A stretch of 64,000 nt of DNA, taken from Paragordius varius (taxonomy: Eukaryota; Nematomorpha). The stretch covers positions 5,890,001 to 5,954,000 of the forward strand of contig OZ176053.1 of NCBI GenBank assembly GCA_964247055.1, read 5' to 3'. The notes below the pieces were generated by a model. That model saw only the letters and a program-made list of their open reading frames with translations. It was not told where the DNA came from and did not search any database. The position numbers and the translations under genes were made by a program. Below, one piece after another: positions 40,201 to 49,975 of this stretch (position 1 is the first letter of the stretch; each line of letters starts with the position of its first letter).

Positions 40201-42751
40201 AAAAACTATTTAATGATTTTTCAAAATGATTTAATACCTTGTGCATTGATTTGATTAATAGGGATTCCAATTTCCTGCAGCCTGTCCAAGCATATTTCAA
40301 TATTTTTTATCTATATTTTATTAATAAGAAATTAATTTAATTAAATTGGGATCCAAAAAATACTGAATTGTGATTTAGATATACAATTTATGTTAAAAAT
40401 CGAAAATTAAAAAAGATACTAACCAAATTTTATGTTAAAATATTTTTATATAAATCCAGTTGTTATAGCCAATGATATATATTTATATTTAAAGAAGATT
40501 TTTATTTCGTTCCTAAAAACCTAAAAACTTAAAATGATTTTTAAAAATTATACTCCAATAAATTAAAAAGGTTAATTGGGTACAAAAATTGACATTAAAT
40601 ATATATTCCAAAATTATTAACCATAATTAGTTTAAATGAAAAAATATACTTTTTATGAAACTAATAGACAAAATATCAAAATTTATACCATTTGTTTTTC
40701 ATTTTGTGGGTTTGGATTTATGTAATCAATAGGATGCTTTGCTATTAATAATGAATAAGAAACTATAAACCGTATCTAATATTATAAATGCTTAATATTT
40801 TGAAATAAATATATTATAGAATGCGGGAAGTTAAATTCAATCTTCAACAAACCAAACATTTTTAAAAAAGAGTTGATTATTTTAATCGTTAAAAAATCTT
40901 TAAAAAATTGTAAAAATTACTTAGCGCCAGAATTAATTGGGATAAAATAGTTCCATCCTTCAGATCCATTTGAAGGTCTTGAATTCGGTAGGATTGCGAC
41001 ATTTTTCGATTATTTCCATTTTGTGGATTGTTGTGATTTTGAGAATTATGAAATTTAATAAATTCTGACGTTAAATAATGATTAGCCCAATCGGTATAAA
41101 CCTAAAAAATTGGGAAAATTTTTTAAAAAAAAGTAAACTTGAAACAAAATATATTGTAAAGGTGATTGGATGGATATAAATTATTTTAAGGGTTTCGTTT
41201 GGTAAGTAGGTGCGAAATTCCATGCTTATAAAGGGTGGGAAAAATAGAAAAAATAGTGATTACATAGAAACTTTAAGAATTAAATATTAGTATTTTTCAA
41301 TTAATCCAGCCTTTTTCCGAAGGAAAAAATTTGAAAGATTTCATTAAAATCTAAACAAAACACTTTTTAGTTAAATATATTTTGGGTTTCACCCAAAGTT
41401 TTTTAACAGGAGCAAAAAAAGCGTTATAAAAACCTAAGTATTTTAACAATGATTAAATAATATATCTCTCCAAAAAAACATGATTTAAATTTTTAATTTA
41501 TCTATATGTGTAGGATAATAATAATTAATTTTAACATTTTTCAAAATAGCTTATAAAAATTAATTATTAGTTTTTATCTATCTTTATAGAGAGGGTAAAA
41601 CATAACATTTTTATTACTTGGCCGCTCTAAAAGCAATTATATATAGATATCCGATGAAATAGATTAAAGGAAACATTGTATGTAACAGGTACATACACTT
41701 TGTAATTAAAATGTAAAAAAATATAATTATTTTACTATGATGATAATAAAAAAATTTATATATATATATTTGAACAAAGGTAGAAGAGTCATTTTATGTG
41801 TTACATTTTTAAATCAAAAAATAGGAGTAATTTGTTGATAAATTATCCCAGTGTTGTTTTTTTTGTTAAGGAGATATTTAAAATTTTGGAATCGTAATTT
41901 TTTACACGATAAACCTAAATATTTTTGAAAGATGTAATTAAATTTTTTTTAATCTCAGACCAACCAATTTTTAAAAAATATATATTCAATTTAAAACGAA
42001 ACTTATAGCTTAAAAATTTGATATTCTTATTCAATTCAAAATAATGTTGTCGAATGTATTAGCAATGTTATGATAGTACGTTTTTCCTTTTGAAATTTTT
42101 CCATTGTATAATAGTCAACATTATTTATGGCAAAAAAATCCATTAATATATGTCACCAAAAGTTTCAATTATAGGATCAGAGTAACTTTTTATATTTAAT
42201 TTAATTAATAATGAAAAAAACGTGCTGCCCTAAATGTTTCAATGTAAAATTTATAAAATAGGGTATTGGAATTCATAGAAACAAATCGGTCTGCATTGAG
42301 AAATACGAAATAATATATATTTTTTTAATTGGGTACACTTGTTTACATTAAATAATGGAATATTGCTAAAATGTGAAATATTTTCAAAAGTTGTACCTAT
42401 TATTATTATATCATAAATATGCATCAGAGTGGGACAAAAAAATTTGACATATAAGAATTTTGGTTTTGATTATGTATATATTGGATTGAATTATAAATAA
42501 AAGTAGCATAATAATTGTTTTATGTTCAAACGAAAGTGTTAAAATATTAATCATATGCTTTGTCCACATGTTTATTAAATTTTACTGGTTTTTAAATGAG
42601 ATTACTACTATTCTATGAAAAAAATAAATATTCAATAATAACACTTTTTATTTTGACAAATAAACTAAAACTGTAATTAACGTACCTGTTTATATTGCGA
42701 AATGATTTTATTCAAAGATATCGGCATTGTTGGTTTTTCTCGCGGATGCAT
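9369..42751 (-). CDS. NAV: Neuron navigator (NAV / unc-53 / sickie) homologue lacking AAA domain
   Basis: Twenty-nine exons, 5' to 3': 42751-42686, 41101-40921, 40741-40689, 40310-40238, 39929-39767, 37330-36867, 32444-32283, 27350-26704, 21788-21563, 21489-21098, 19915-19775, 19448-19355, 19266-19149, 18364-17447, 17084-16781, 16240-15367, 14572-14397, 14319-14049, 13402-13325, 13238-13168, 13024-12926, 12391-12283, 12220-12131, 12051-11963, 11857-11772, 11680-11631, 11403-11232, 10928-10806, 10278-9369. They total 7,200 nt (2,399 aa). NAV proteins are cytoskeletal regulators of cell migration and axon guidance that bind microtubule plus ends and actin. Support: CH domain (residues 22-146), SGIP EB1-binding motif (590-593), long disordered Ser/Asn-rich middle, NAV coiled coil with VAAFEQSL, and basic KKRNW-LRSSFTKAF. 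The usual C-terminal AAA module is missing. The 19775 donor (GTGAGG) was chosen by phase; exon 14 might hide a 78-nt in-frame intron. Confidence 0.88.
10468..10479. repeat. G12 homopolymer
   Basis: Twelve G in a row in an otherwise AT-rich NAV intron; a possible length-variable site. Confidence 0.85.
10806..13402 (-). CDS. NAV: NAV exons 19-28: conserved coiled coil and basic motif
   Basis: This is the best-conserved block. SSSVASHISNISSPYSSL leads into KYTYEILKLKRELESAQEKV, SLTNQLSTN, then VVAAFEQSLTSLTSRFREL and KDSELIYLR. Human NAV2 has YSTAEEK, IHKLRRELVASQEKV, LTSQLSANAHLVAAFEKSL and KESELIELRE. The exon 24/25 junction reads KKRNW-LRSSFTKAF, against KKKNWLRSSFKQAF in human. Exons 27-28 give a second helix ending VNKLKRDNEKLQNL across the junction, like MNRMQNEIEILKAENDRLK. 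The exon 28 donor was set at 10806 (AAAAG then GTTTCAT) because only that keeps the frame. Introns here are short (about 80-530 nt). Confidence 0.9.
10999..11168. mobile_element. Decayed hAT-type MITE in NAV intron
   Basis: Left end CATAAGTGTCCGACAGCCC and right end (complement) CAGGGGTGCTCAACA resemble the termini of the MITE at 7155. Flanks AATAAGAT and AATTAGGT match at 6 of 8 positions, consistent with an 8-bp duplication. It is about 170 bp and sits between NAV exons 27 and 28. It is old and partly diverged. Confidence 0.55.
14049..21788 (-). CDS. NAV: NAV exons 9-18: long low-complexity middle
   Basis: Ten exons encode about 1,170 residues of Asn/Ser/Pro-rich sequence. Recognisable patches are LDRPPINYNSISISF (exon 11), IGYASDGEGLKL at the exon 12/13 junction, which resembles NAV YMSDGD repeats, a LxQKQRRMMLMLRQKQ helix (exon 13) and IGVYGMGMPTLSSLK (exon 18). 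Exon 14 contains a strongly hydrophobic run (about residues 990-1045, at 18030-18185). This is out of character for NAV and may be a 78-nt in-frame intron (GT at the codon after ISN, AG at TTTGAG). Elsewhere the frame is open and every splice phase agrees. Confidence 0.72.
22037..22304 (+). repeat. 5' LTR
   Basis: A 268-bp direct repeat with TG...CA ends, appearing identical to the copy at 26315-26582. It holds a TATAAAAG-like AT-rich promoter area and an AATAAA near its 3' end. Confidence 0.95.
22325..26263 (+). CDS. Gag-Pol polyprotein of Ty3/gypsy element
   Basis: A single 1,312-aa frame combines Gag and Pol. In order: a gag-like N-terminal region (about residues 1-210), two CCHC zinc knuckles (about 220-255), aspartic protease with DTGAEVSVIG (about 290), reverse transcriptase with YLDD (about 570-580), RNase H with TDAS (about 720) and integrase with an HHCC finger (HTGHSGL...CEACQ) and DDE core (IDVAGP, TDNATYF). 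The C-terminal tail ends RRRQPPDRLNL, as in many gypsy-like proteins. Gag and Pol in one frame is known in some Ty3/gypsy lineages. Codon use is less AT-biased than the surrounding host exons, fitting a recently active element. Confidence 0.95.
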   Translation: MSQALDISKLILEPFKEPMNFTQYIRHIRRVLNSKNIESNDTTMKRTFLAFGGIQVIMKIETLAFPKLIDDMEWEEIATLATQIYSPISSLWLNRVEFYRLKKMPDESVMDFLERLKAKCEAGKFEGDIQSKLRDLFLVGLENPRVEREIQSKYPDGKKDGGPVTLQAIVDIAYSYELEDKKVHNIRDNNDMNNNNTSELPSSIQPVVNDNNTINQITRKLCSNCGYRHGSATCPAKGKRCFNCDKWNHFSTVCKATFRRPSIRTMTSPNNTPRIQVLINNIPTTFIYDTGAEVSVIGKRTWVNIGRPRLLPAPNLRTYNDGPIEVLGKSMISVVLNEEEKCLPCVVTQTNPPAVFGMNWMRAFRLEFPKNVFSVLHTQAPNNKMLFDYFDKLFSDELGTFKGPPIKLFIDPGAKPKVFPCRRVPLTLKPLVENEIDRLVKLKILRPIDPTQTPITWASPTVNIVKGNGEIRICADFRISINRYLAKDSHLIPTFDELATKVANGIIFSTLDLKDAYLQFPIDRASQTLVTITTHKGFYAYQRLPFGLTSAPMIFQRCMDNLLKDIPGICVYLDDVLISGATREEHDQRLREVFRRLQEAGLRLRRDKLQIGISRVKYMGYVISDQGIEPSNEKLEAIKNCPTPTNKTELRSFLGLINFHERFIPNCHPHLATLHKLSGKNTPWRWTPADDSEFAKAKSLLTRPPALMPFNDRFPLLIETDASNKGFGAILFHKTPQGKRPIFYASRTCSIAEKGYSTIEKEAKAIVFALEKFKYFIYGRPFEIYTDHKPLVSLFGRKRDINNINNSKLLRWISKTIGYEYEIFYKKGEENLADALSRLPIEHSQPDDEDDAATKQVRFLALKTLDVNKKVVEEATITDQRLSKVKNALRTNSWIDEDLKPFLKHKNDLECCYNLLYLNDRLVIPQAMQETILKLLHTGHSGLKTMKAQARCSVFWPELDTDLENYVERCEACQTYRPNAPENLPYRWNFNTLTWERLHIDVAGPVDGYYWLVTIDSASRWVEIDLLKSITSQSVLNCLEKHIARFGFPRQIVTDNATYFTSREFTTLLNHMNIKHICAAPYHPKTNGLVERVIKTLTTKYAATKTQQMHAYEAINTVLYSYRTSMHSSLKETPSAIFLKRRVHNPISWVKTTPVEFIEHENEPRREFQQDDPVYIKNEMAVGWRPGHILERRGLLSYEVQDEEGIRKRKHADQLRRRSGGNSYETNPLIEHKYPSVESVPGHVEAHSEQTFHPTSESQIVHAPTPATSWQDVAPESLTPVEATPDVVKEVSDLPERRYPLRRRQPPDRLNL
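26315..26582 (+). repeat. 3' LTR
   Basis: Direct repeat of the 5' LTR, apparently identical over 268 bp, followed by the ATTAC target duplication. Confidence 0.95.
26704..37330 (-). CDS. NAV: NAV exons 6-8: disordered region with SxIP motif
   Basis: Exons 37330-36867, 32444-32283 and 27350-26704 follow the CH domain in matching phase. They encode polar, Ser/Asn/Lys-rich sequence without predicted fold, as in the NAV linker region. Near the end of exon 8, NSGIPKPKK provides an SxIP motif followed by basic residues, the known way NAV proteins track microtubule plus ends through EB1. The isolated 162-nt exon at 32283 is supported by an acceptor, a donor and phase 1 on both sides. The introns between these exons hold the RTE fragment (33.2 kb), a LINE scrap (30.7 kb) and the hAT element (28.3-30.3 kb). 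Confidence 0.78.
28291..30347 (+). mobile_element. Decayed hAT transposon (ZMYM/DUF4371-type transposase)
   Basis: Terminal inverted repeats CAGTGGCGTACCGAG (28291) and CTCGGTACGCCACTG (ending 30347) bound about 2.06 kb. GC-rich sub-terminal parts (GGGGCGCC) occur at both ends. Flanks GTTGAAAG and TTTATAAG could be an eroded 8-bp duplication. Plus-strand translation in scattered frames from about 28795 gives MFKLSGYANRKRKIQDENK, then NPKSWIFDV, and around 29460 QFDPIMGEHMRN. This resembles ZMYM1-like hAT proteins with a DUF4371 domain. Stops and frameshifts interrupt it throughout, so no gene is functional. It lies in NAV intron 7. Related end fragment at 1399. Confidence 0.82.
30655..30840 (+). 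mobile_element. LINE 3'-end fragment (copy 2)
   Basis: Similar along its length to 2727-2905 in inverse orientation. The plus-strand translation GAGKRGRSKLRYLEQIKKIT then AHSIHQIAQISQNA is typical of the end of a non-LTR reverse transcriptase ORF. It stops after about 50 codons and has no upstream RT. It lies in NAV intron 7. Confidence 0.5.
33227..33620 (-). mobile_element. RTE/BovB-like LINE fragment (RT C-terminus)
   Basis: Minus-strand reading gives WTLKKYDERLINSFELWV, an in-frame stop, RKLLQIKWTKIPNATIL, then IRQKLSFFGHIMKANSLEKS, GARKRGKGRTRWMDNI and NARSCIRNWRSYIFNVAVSR. This follows the C-terminus of RTE-clade (BovB-like) reverse transcriptases: WTLKKADERRIDAFELW, LQYFGHLMR, KRRRGRQRMRWLD, WRSLVHGVTKSR. 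The frame upstream is broken by further stops and only the 3' part survives. It lies in NAV intron 6. Confidence 0.85.
39060..39149. mobile_element. hAT-type MITE end
   Basis: The stretch ends GGCCCGCGAAGCC then TTGGACACCGCTG, a right terminus of the same kind as the MITE at 7155 (GTGGCC...TTGGAAACCCTTG). No clear left terminus was found, so only this end is reported. It is in NAV intron 5. Confidence 0.45.
39767..42751 (-). CDS. NAV: NAV exons 1-5: CH domain block
   Basis: Exon 1 encodes a short 22-aa leader (MHPREKPTMP...). Exons 2-5 encode the calponin-homology domain in NAV-specific form: VYTDWANHYL, then RIQDLQMDLKDGTILSQLI, HPIDYINPNPQNEKQM, IKNIEICLDRLQEIGIPINQ, and DGNLKSILGLLFNLSRY. 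They correspond to human NAV YTDWANHYL, IRDLQQDVTDG, IEDINGCPKNRSQMI and GNLKAILGLFFSLSRYK. Splitting the domain over four small exons is confirmed by perfect phase agreement (1, 0, 1, 2). A 20-aa Asn-rich loop (SQNHNNPQNGNN) replaces the short KSGHK-type linker after the first helix. Exon 5 continues about 30 residues beyond the domain. Confidence 0.92.
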
Positions 42752-43468
42752 TTTGGTGATGAGAATAGAGGGAAAAATTATTTAAAAAAGTTAATTTTAA
42801 TCGATTGTCTTTAAAAATTTAATTATTTGTGCAAAATATATATCATTATGTTTAAGAAGAAATATTTTTCATCAATATGTAAATTAAATTCAGGATAAAA
42901 GGATATCAATTTACAATCTTGCTGATACATTTATTTTCTCTTGTTATATAACGATATAGGAATCTTCTCTTAAATATCAATTTCCTGCCTGTGTTACATC
43001 CAAGCATTATAATTTTCGATAAATTTTTATCCACCCTACATTTTGAATATGTTGATTGGTACGTAGCCTCATTCGGAATTTTATTTTCATAACATTTTTT
43101 TCTAATTGTCAGTTTTAGATATACTATGTCATGATGGATATTCAAAAAAAGTAGTAACAATAGAATGAAAATCAAACCCAGTTATTAGATTAATTTTAGC
43201 AAGATTATTTGTCATAGTTTGGGCACAATATTAAAATCAAAAACTAATGGATGATAAAAGCCAAAAATGCATAAGAAATGCTTATATTCATGGTATATTG
43301 TAAATTATATAATAGAAAGTTAGAGACTTGTATATAATTATTTTTACACAGGACTATTTTATATATCATATTCTACATTTGAGTAGAAAATTGATTTTAC
43401 TATAAAGTATAGTAGATAGTAAAAGTCAATGTGCCTGCCTTAAATATATTTTTAATCCTAACCATGTC

Positions 43469-43580
43469 CAGTAGCGTATGGTAAAAAACAACCATTGATT
43501 ACAGTTAAACATTGTTGCGTCTCATATGCTAGCATTTTGTTGTATTATGGACAAAGTATATTTCAAACCATACGTTACTG
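43469..43580. mobile_element. Short CAGTAGCGTATGG-ended MITE
   Basis: Begins CAGTAGCGTATGGT and ends ACCATACGTTACTG, an imperfect inverted repeat resembling the hAT-type terminus CAGTGGCGTACC. It is about 112 bp and non-coding. The flanks show no clear duplication. Confidence 0.45.
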
Positions 43581-45521
43581 TTCAATATTAATGGAATGTA
43601 GGCACGTACATGTGTGTCTCTAAGCGCAATATACTATTACCAGCAGTTTTTTAGAGCCTTTTTTTATTAATTTTTTTCCTATAAAATAATATAACAAAAA
43701 ATGACTGAGGGAAAAAATGTATATATTGAAATCCTTCCTGTTTTCCATTTCTCTAAAATAATGTAAAAAAAACACTTGTAATTATTTTCCCTTAGACCTA
43801 TCCTAATCAATAAAATATAATTTTATGTAAAATGTAGAATTTTTAAGGAATTTTATACTAGAAATTTTGAATGATGTTAATTGCAGATTACTGGGAATAT
43901 CTGTTTTAATTTTTTTTCAAAAAAAACGTAATAAAAATTTTGTTATTTCAAACAGAGTTTTGTAATACATATAGAAAAAATAATGTTTATTATTAATTTT
44001 TAGATATATATTTTTAAATATATATTTTTCAATATATTTTAACAAATAAATTTTTAAATATATTTATTTTTCTTTGATTCCGACAATAAATAACATAATG
44101 AGGGATGGTTTAGTTATCAACACTGTGAAAATTATTTTTTAGTCAAATATTAATATATTCCATTTCTAATATTAATGAGCCTTTTTCAGCTTTAGTCACA
44201 TATATAATTTTTGGTTGGCTAAGAAATCGATAATAATAATATTATTATATAGTGGTAACATCAAACCTGCATTTTTTTAATATTAATTTTAGTTTAAAAA
44301 GAGGTAAATTTGTCAATTCGATGAAGTTTGAAAATTAAATGATGGGGCGCATTTTCTCATACGAAATTTGAAACATATAAGCTAATCAAAAATTAATATT
44401 AGTAGGTTGATTATCTATTTAATTTGGTCAGTTTTAAAAGTTGGTGTAGCCACAAAGTAAAACCTATAACAATTCTTCAATGCAAAAATGTTATCGATAA
44501 TATAATTATATTTAAATCAGAGCTAAACAAGAGTTCATATGTCCAAAAAATGGTTTTATCCTTTTTTGCCTTTGCATGTACACTTTGGTTATACCAACAT
44601 AACGGGTTTCGAAAAATACTGCTTAGTCTTATTTTTGAAATCTATTAACAGAAGATAAGCAATGATTTATCAGTAAAGAGCCTACATTGGGCCTCCTACA
44701 CCTCTAGACTATTAGGCCTCAGGGAATATCGCCAAGTCAAAGATCATGAATATTAATTTCCGATATTTGCATAAATAATATTTTTTATCATTTTGATCTC
44801 ATCAAAAATAATTATCTTGCTTGTGTTATGTTGTAAAAACTGAAAACAAACAGTCTTTCAGTCTAACTGTCAGATAATATATAGGATGTTTTTTTACCTT
44901 TTCTTGTCAAATTACAAAAAAATAAAAATTAAACCGCACGACAAAAATCGTTAGATTTTCATACCAGATTGGTAATTTTAGGAAAGTTAATGCCCTAGCT
45001 AGTGTTTTATCAAACTTCCAAATCAAACATATAAGAAATGTTGCTACATCTCTTGTTTCATAGGACTATGTATACGGTGGTTGAACCTTTGCCTTAATAT
45101 TTGCTCTAACGTACGGATGTTTAAACAACAACTTATTCATGGATATTATGATCTAATGCTCCAAAAAGATTTAGGTCTATGTGAACGAGCAATGAACTAG
45201 GCATTAGGGTAAAAACTTAAATGAATCAATATTTAAAAAGTCTTAAAGCAATTGAGATAAGATAATTAGCCACCATTTTTGTGGCCAATAAAATTTAAAA
45301 TTGCGACTCAATAATGGGAAAAAAATATTAGACTCACGAGTCGGCTTTGGCTCATTCACATATGCAAATTTGAGTCAGCTTTGACTTATTCGCAGTTTTA
45401 GATTGTGTTAACTCAAAAAGTATCCAAAATTCCATTTGATTGTAATTAATTGAAATCGCTAAAACTCTTGATTGATGACCCATTATAGTATATTATCTAA
45501 TTATTTCAAATATAAACTTAG

Positions 45522-45551
45522 ACAATATATATATATATATATATATATATA
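45522..45551. repeat. (AT)n microsatellite
   Basis: About 15 uninterrupted AT units. Confidence 0.9.
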
Positions 45552-46168
45552 CATTGTGATAAGCTTTTGACTCTTAGTTAATGACTTGTGCGCAATTTTC
45601 TAATTTAAAAATTTATATATGGATTTATTTGAATGGTTAAATTTTTATATTTTTAGGGTTATTTCTCACCATAAAACTCAAAACTTAACTAAATGATCAT
45701 AGTTCACCCCTTTCTTCAACTTTTTTGTGAACTGATTCTTTTACCTCTTTTTGTGCTTACGTCTGCTTAAAATTAATAATGAGCTATATAAACATAAAAA
45801 ACCTATTTTTAATGGTAATTATTTTATTATTCCGATTATTTAAATTTCATAAGACTTTTTTGTAAAAAAAATTGTACTTTAACACCGCACAAAAGGAGAT
45901 GCAACTGTATTGCACAGTGTATAATTAAATTTTAATAAAACATATTCTTAACATTCTTTCTTTAATAAATTAAGGATTATTTAATCTGATTTTATCTAAC
46001 GGTATATAAGCTAGGACTACAAGACCAAATAAAAAATAAAAAATACCAATTTATTTTATAGAAGTCAGTTTTTATGATAATCATTATGATCTGCTTGACC
46101 TTATTGCTTACGGATGCATTCAAAAACGCTCAACATATTACTTGGATACAACACACTCATTTTAGTCC

Positions 46169-46718
46169 TTCGATTCAAATTGGGGTAGTTGGATACCCCA
46201 GGCCTGTTTAAAATCAAATGCATTAGAAAGTATGGAAGGAATCGAAACCATGGCAAAATTTTGCACTTTAATAACATTAAAAACCGAAATATAAAAAAAA
46301 TTTTATTCAAAAATACTTGATATTCCATATTTTAAGCTAAAACCAAAAGGTAAAAATTTCGTCAACGTGACATGTGTTAAAATGTAAAATTAAAAAATTA
46401 TACAAACTAAACTGCTTTTTCTATTTCTATCAATGTTAGCTGAAATATATAAAAAAAATTAGCTTTAGTTTTAGCCTTAAAATTAAATAAAGACGATATT
46501 TTGCAAAAATTTCGTAAAATAAAAATGGCGTCGAAGTACTTTGAGATGGAGCTTTTTTATCAAAACAAAATTTTATCAAGATATTTTGGCATATTTATAT
46601 AATATTTATCAGGATGGAAGCATAAATTTAAATTGGGACCGTTTCTTTCAGTAGTTTTTTTAAAAATATTAATTTAAATTAAGTCTGGGGCATTTAAATA
46701 CCCCAATTTGCATCGAAG
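46169..46718. mobile_element. CCCCAATTT-family MITE, copy A
   Basis: About 550 bp with inverted ends: CGATTCAAATTGGGGTA then TACCCCAGGCCTG on the left, and CTGGGGCATTTAAATACCCC then AATTTGCATCG on the right. Each end can itself fold on GGGGTA/TACCCC. The interior matches copy C (59381-59899) in reverse orientation (shared CGGTCC, ATATTTTGCAAAA, CATGTCA, GCCATGGT) and copy B (50581-50965). There is no coding capacity. Confidence 0.75.
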
Positions 46719-47649
46719 TGTTAAACCAATCAAATATTTTAATAGCTCAAAAAAATAATAAAATAAAAAATTCGAATTTTATAAATACATTTTATACCGT
46801 TATTTTTTATTTTTGGTAACTTGAGAAACATAGGTAAACGAGTTTTAAATGAATATCAAATTTTTTTTAACTTTTTGATAAATTAAATGTTTACCTGGTA
46901 ATTTGCTAATGATGTATATAAAATGAAATTATTGAATGTTTTGTTTTTCCCAAAAAATATAGCGGCTAAAGGTTTGTGCAATTTTAATATTTTGATGGGC
47001 CAAAATTTTTTAAATAATCCATATTCAAATACCTTAATATAGGAAAATTATATTTATTGAGCAATATATACTGATATATAATGTTTATTTAGTATAGCTC
47101 GAGAAATTATACTGAAATATAGATTGACTGTCGTAATAAACTTCAAAATATTATATTTATAACATAATGGGATGTTAAATCTGAATTTATAACTACCACA
47201 ATTAATAAAATCTAAAAATACGGTATAAAAAAGGGTAGAAACATCGTTGATACAAGATCTAAGAAAATGAATATCCTGGAAGGGGTGTATACTTTAAAAA
47301 TTATTAATATTGTCAAATATTTCGATATATAATTTGCGCCACAAGTCTATCTATGCCATTTATCATATTGAGATGCATTTAATTTAATAATATTATTTAA
47401 AATATAATCCCAAGACCCCAAAGAAAAGATTAATTTTCTCCTTTAATAAATTTGTCATAGTCCAAAAAACTCGCTAGTAACTTGCCTATGATATGATTAA
47501 CCTTGATCCCATTATTTTAAAAAATTCATAATTCAAAAATATTATTTAACTTTCCCTTAAAAACTCGTATATGTAATAATACTCGATTTTCACCTAAAAA
47601 AATTAATAAGCTAATGTCCCATTAATGTTTTAAATATAATAAAATTAAC

Positions 47650-47811
47650 CTTAGTGCAATGTTTGTATATGGCTCGATAAAAGTTTTTTGAATTTCGAAT
47701 TAGCGATGATTGCTCCTCCATTTTAGAATTGATTTTTTTCACAGAGGATGGAACAAATGATTTTTCATTTATAAAAGTATTTTTTCTATTTTCTTCACTG
47801 GGGTCCTCCAT
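47650..47811 (-). CDS. NAV: Likely alternative first exon of the NAV gene
   Basis: A 162-nt open segment starts with ATG at 47811, encodes 54 polar residues beginning MEDPSEENRK, and ends at a good donor (AAG then GTTAAT) in phase 0. The CH exon at 41101 also begins in phase 0, so this exon can splice straight to it. The nearer start exon (42751-42686) has no acceptor before its ATG, so the two look like mutually exclusive first exons from separate promoters, about 5 kb apart. NAV genes are known to use alternative promoters. The link to NAV is inferred from strand, phase and absence of another partner. Confidence 0.5.
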
Positions 47812-49942
47812 TTGAGAATGTTTAATCAGGTGAATATCGAAATAAAATAGATTTATAGGTAGCTGGAAAAAAGAAAAATAAGCATTAAATTTTATGTATT
47901 TAAATTTTTTTGAACCAAGGTCGTTTCACAAAAAAGCGAAAAATATTAGCGAAAAACATGGATATGAAGTTTAATAGCGGCTAAATTTTACACATGGACA
48001 GGTGTATATATATTTTTTGCGTCAAAGAATTTAAAAATGAAACTTTTTTTGAGAGACAAAATTTGTCTGTGATTTTTTCCGTAAAAATCATATGAAAGAA
48101 AGATATTGATAAGAATTAAAAGGCAGAATTCAGCCGGATATGTCAAACTATTTCTTCTTTATAACTCAATAAAAAGAATTGATGAGAAAAATAAAATTAC
48201 AGAAACATTAAAACCAATACTAATAATATGTACAATAACAGAAACCACAATTATCTTAATTGACTCTCCTAATCTAATAACATACATAACATTGTCAAAA
48301 ATATAACGTTAAAAAATGTTTAATGTCTGCTTTATAAATATTATTGATACCAGACACTAATGTTGATATATATCTAAAAAAATATTTAAATTATATTGGT
48401 AGCTTACATTTTATGAGCTAAAATTTTGGGTAGAATAATGAATAGGGAATGGTTATATATATTTTATGAATGACGCATATTATATTTAAATAAATTATCT
48501 ATTATTTATGGATTCTCTCTCATTAATATTGTGTTTATATTTTTTGTAGATTCTATCTTAAAGCTAGAAAAATATTATTGGGCACAAAATAGAGATTTTA
48601 AGCGAATGATACTAAGGGAGGGAATTAGGGATGGATGGGGCATCATTTTTATATAATTGTTATTATTAAATTTTGTTTCGGATGAAAAAAATCTTTGGAG
48701 TACATCTGTCACATATTTTTATATCTAAAAATGGGATGCTCATCTATTTAAGATCTCTCGCATAAAAATATTACTACAACTCAAGTTATCTAAAATATTA
48801 ATTAATACAAGGATTGTTTGAACTAAGTTTAAAAGCCATTTGTTGTTATCTAACCATTTAAAAAACTTGTACCTTTGTGTTGTTGATCTTATCAATAAAA
48901 ATAGAAATCCCTACGGATCGCTTTTTTAAAATATAAAGAAAATGACCAACAAATATTAATTATAGAGTTATCCAATACAAACAATCTAAATACCTCCAAC
49001 ACCGCATCTAGTTGAAAGCAAGCCCTCTAAATATTCCAACTAGCAACGGATGAAAAAAATTAGCCGTCTTAATATATATACTTGTCCATCGGAAAAATAA
49101 CTGTAATAGCATATCTCGCTTATAGATATATTTTCCAGTAATGACGCCCTCGGTAAAGATTTTTTATTGAAACATCAAAAAAGTGCTCATAATACTTTAA
49201 TATTGCCCACAAGCACTTAAAATGGCAAAATTAGGTTCCCCAATAAATATCAAAGTACCAAGTTTGATTTGGTTTAGAAATTATGGTTATGTTTCGGTAA
49301 TAAACTGCGTAAGTGCTGTATATCACATTGAGCTTAATTAATAATTATTATTAGAACGAAATTGTAAAATTAGTTTAATCAAATTGTTAAAGTAAATTAT
49401 TTTTACTACGAGCCATAATATTATATCAACAATTAGTACATTACTGCATTTAAGACATACTTAATTAGAATATATAGTTTATCTGGGTTTTTATTATATG
49501 TACACAATAATCCTGACCATGTTTCTCAAAAACTATGCGTTGCGGTACATATAAGGAAAAATAGCGGAGCAACTTACAAACAAGATTATATCAATGCTAT
49601 TTATAAAATTTGAACTGGATGTAAAACTAGGAATGCAAGTTATAGAACAAAAAATCCGGCGTTCAACTGATTCTAAGCGGTTGATTATATGAACGTCCTA
49701 AACGAAGTAGGTTCATCTTGAACTGCCATCAATTAATATGTGATTATTTTAAATTAAATAAAAAAGAATCGATTTCATTATTTCTATAAGTGTTTGTAAA
49801 ACTTCGTTTGTGACAATTCCACAAACATAATACACGATACCATCTCACAGCAGGTTACAATAACTAATTATTTGAGGATGGAGTGAAAATTAGAAAATTA
49901 GTAAAAAAAATTAAAGTTATATTTAATTTTTTATATTTTATT

Positions 49943-49948
<6 letters not shown>

Positions 49949-49974
<26 letters not shown>
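49949..49974. repeat. (AT)n microsatellite
   Basis: About 13 AT units following a CACAC stretch. Confidence 0.85.

Positions 49975-49975
<1 letters not shown>

Larger units (their letters stand above)
42752..47649. other. NAV intron/upstream region between alternative first exons
   Basis: About 4.9 kb of AT-rich DNA with no supported exon. It contains a small hAT-like MITE (43469-43580), an (AT)n microsatellite (45522-45551) and one copy of the CCCCAATTT MITE (46169-46718). Short open frames at 42906-43175, 44424-44648 and 46101-46328 look like chance; the last lies inside the MITE. Confidence 0.5.

Noticed and set aside
48106-48306. 66-aa plus-strand frame resembling a small membrane protein
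   Set aside because: Composition is that of random AT-rich sequence; no promoter, splice or family support.
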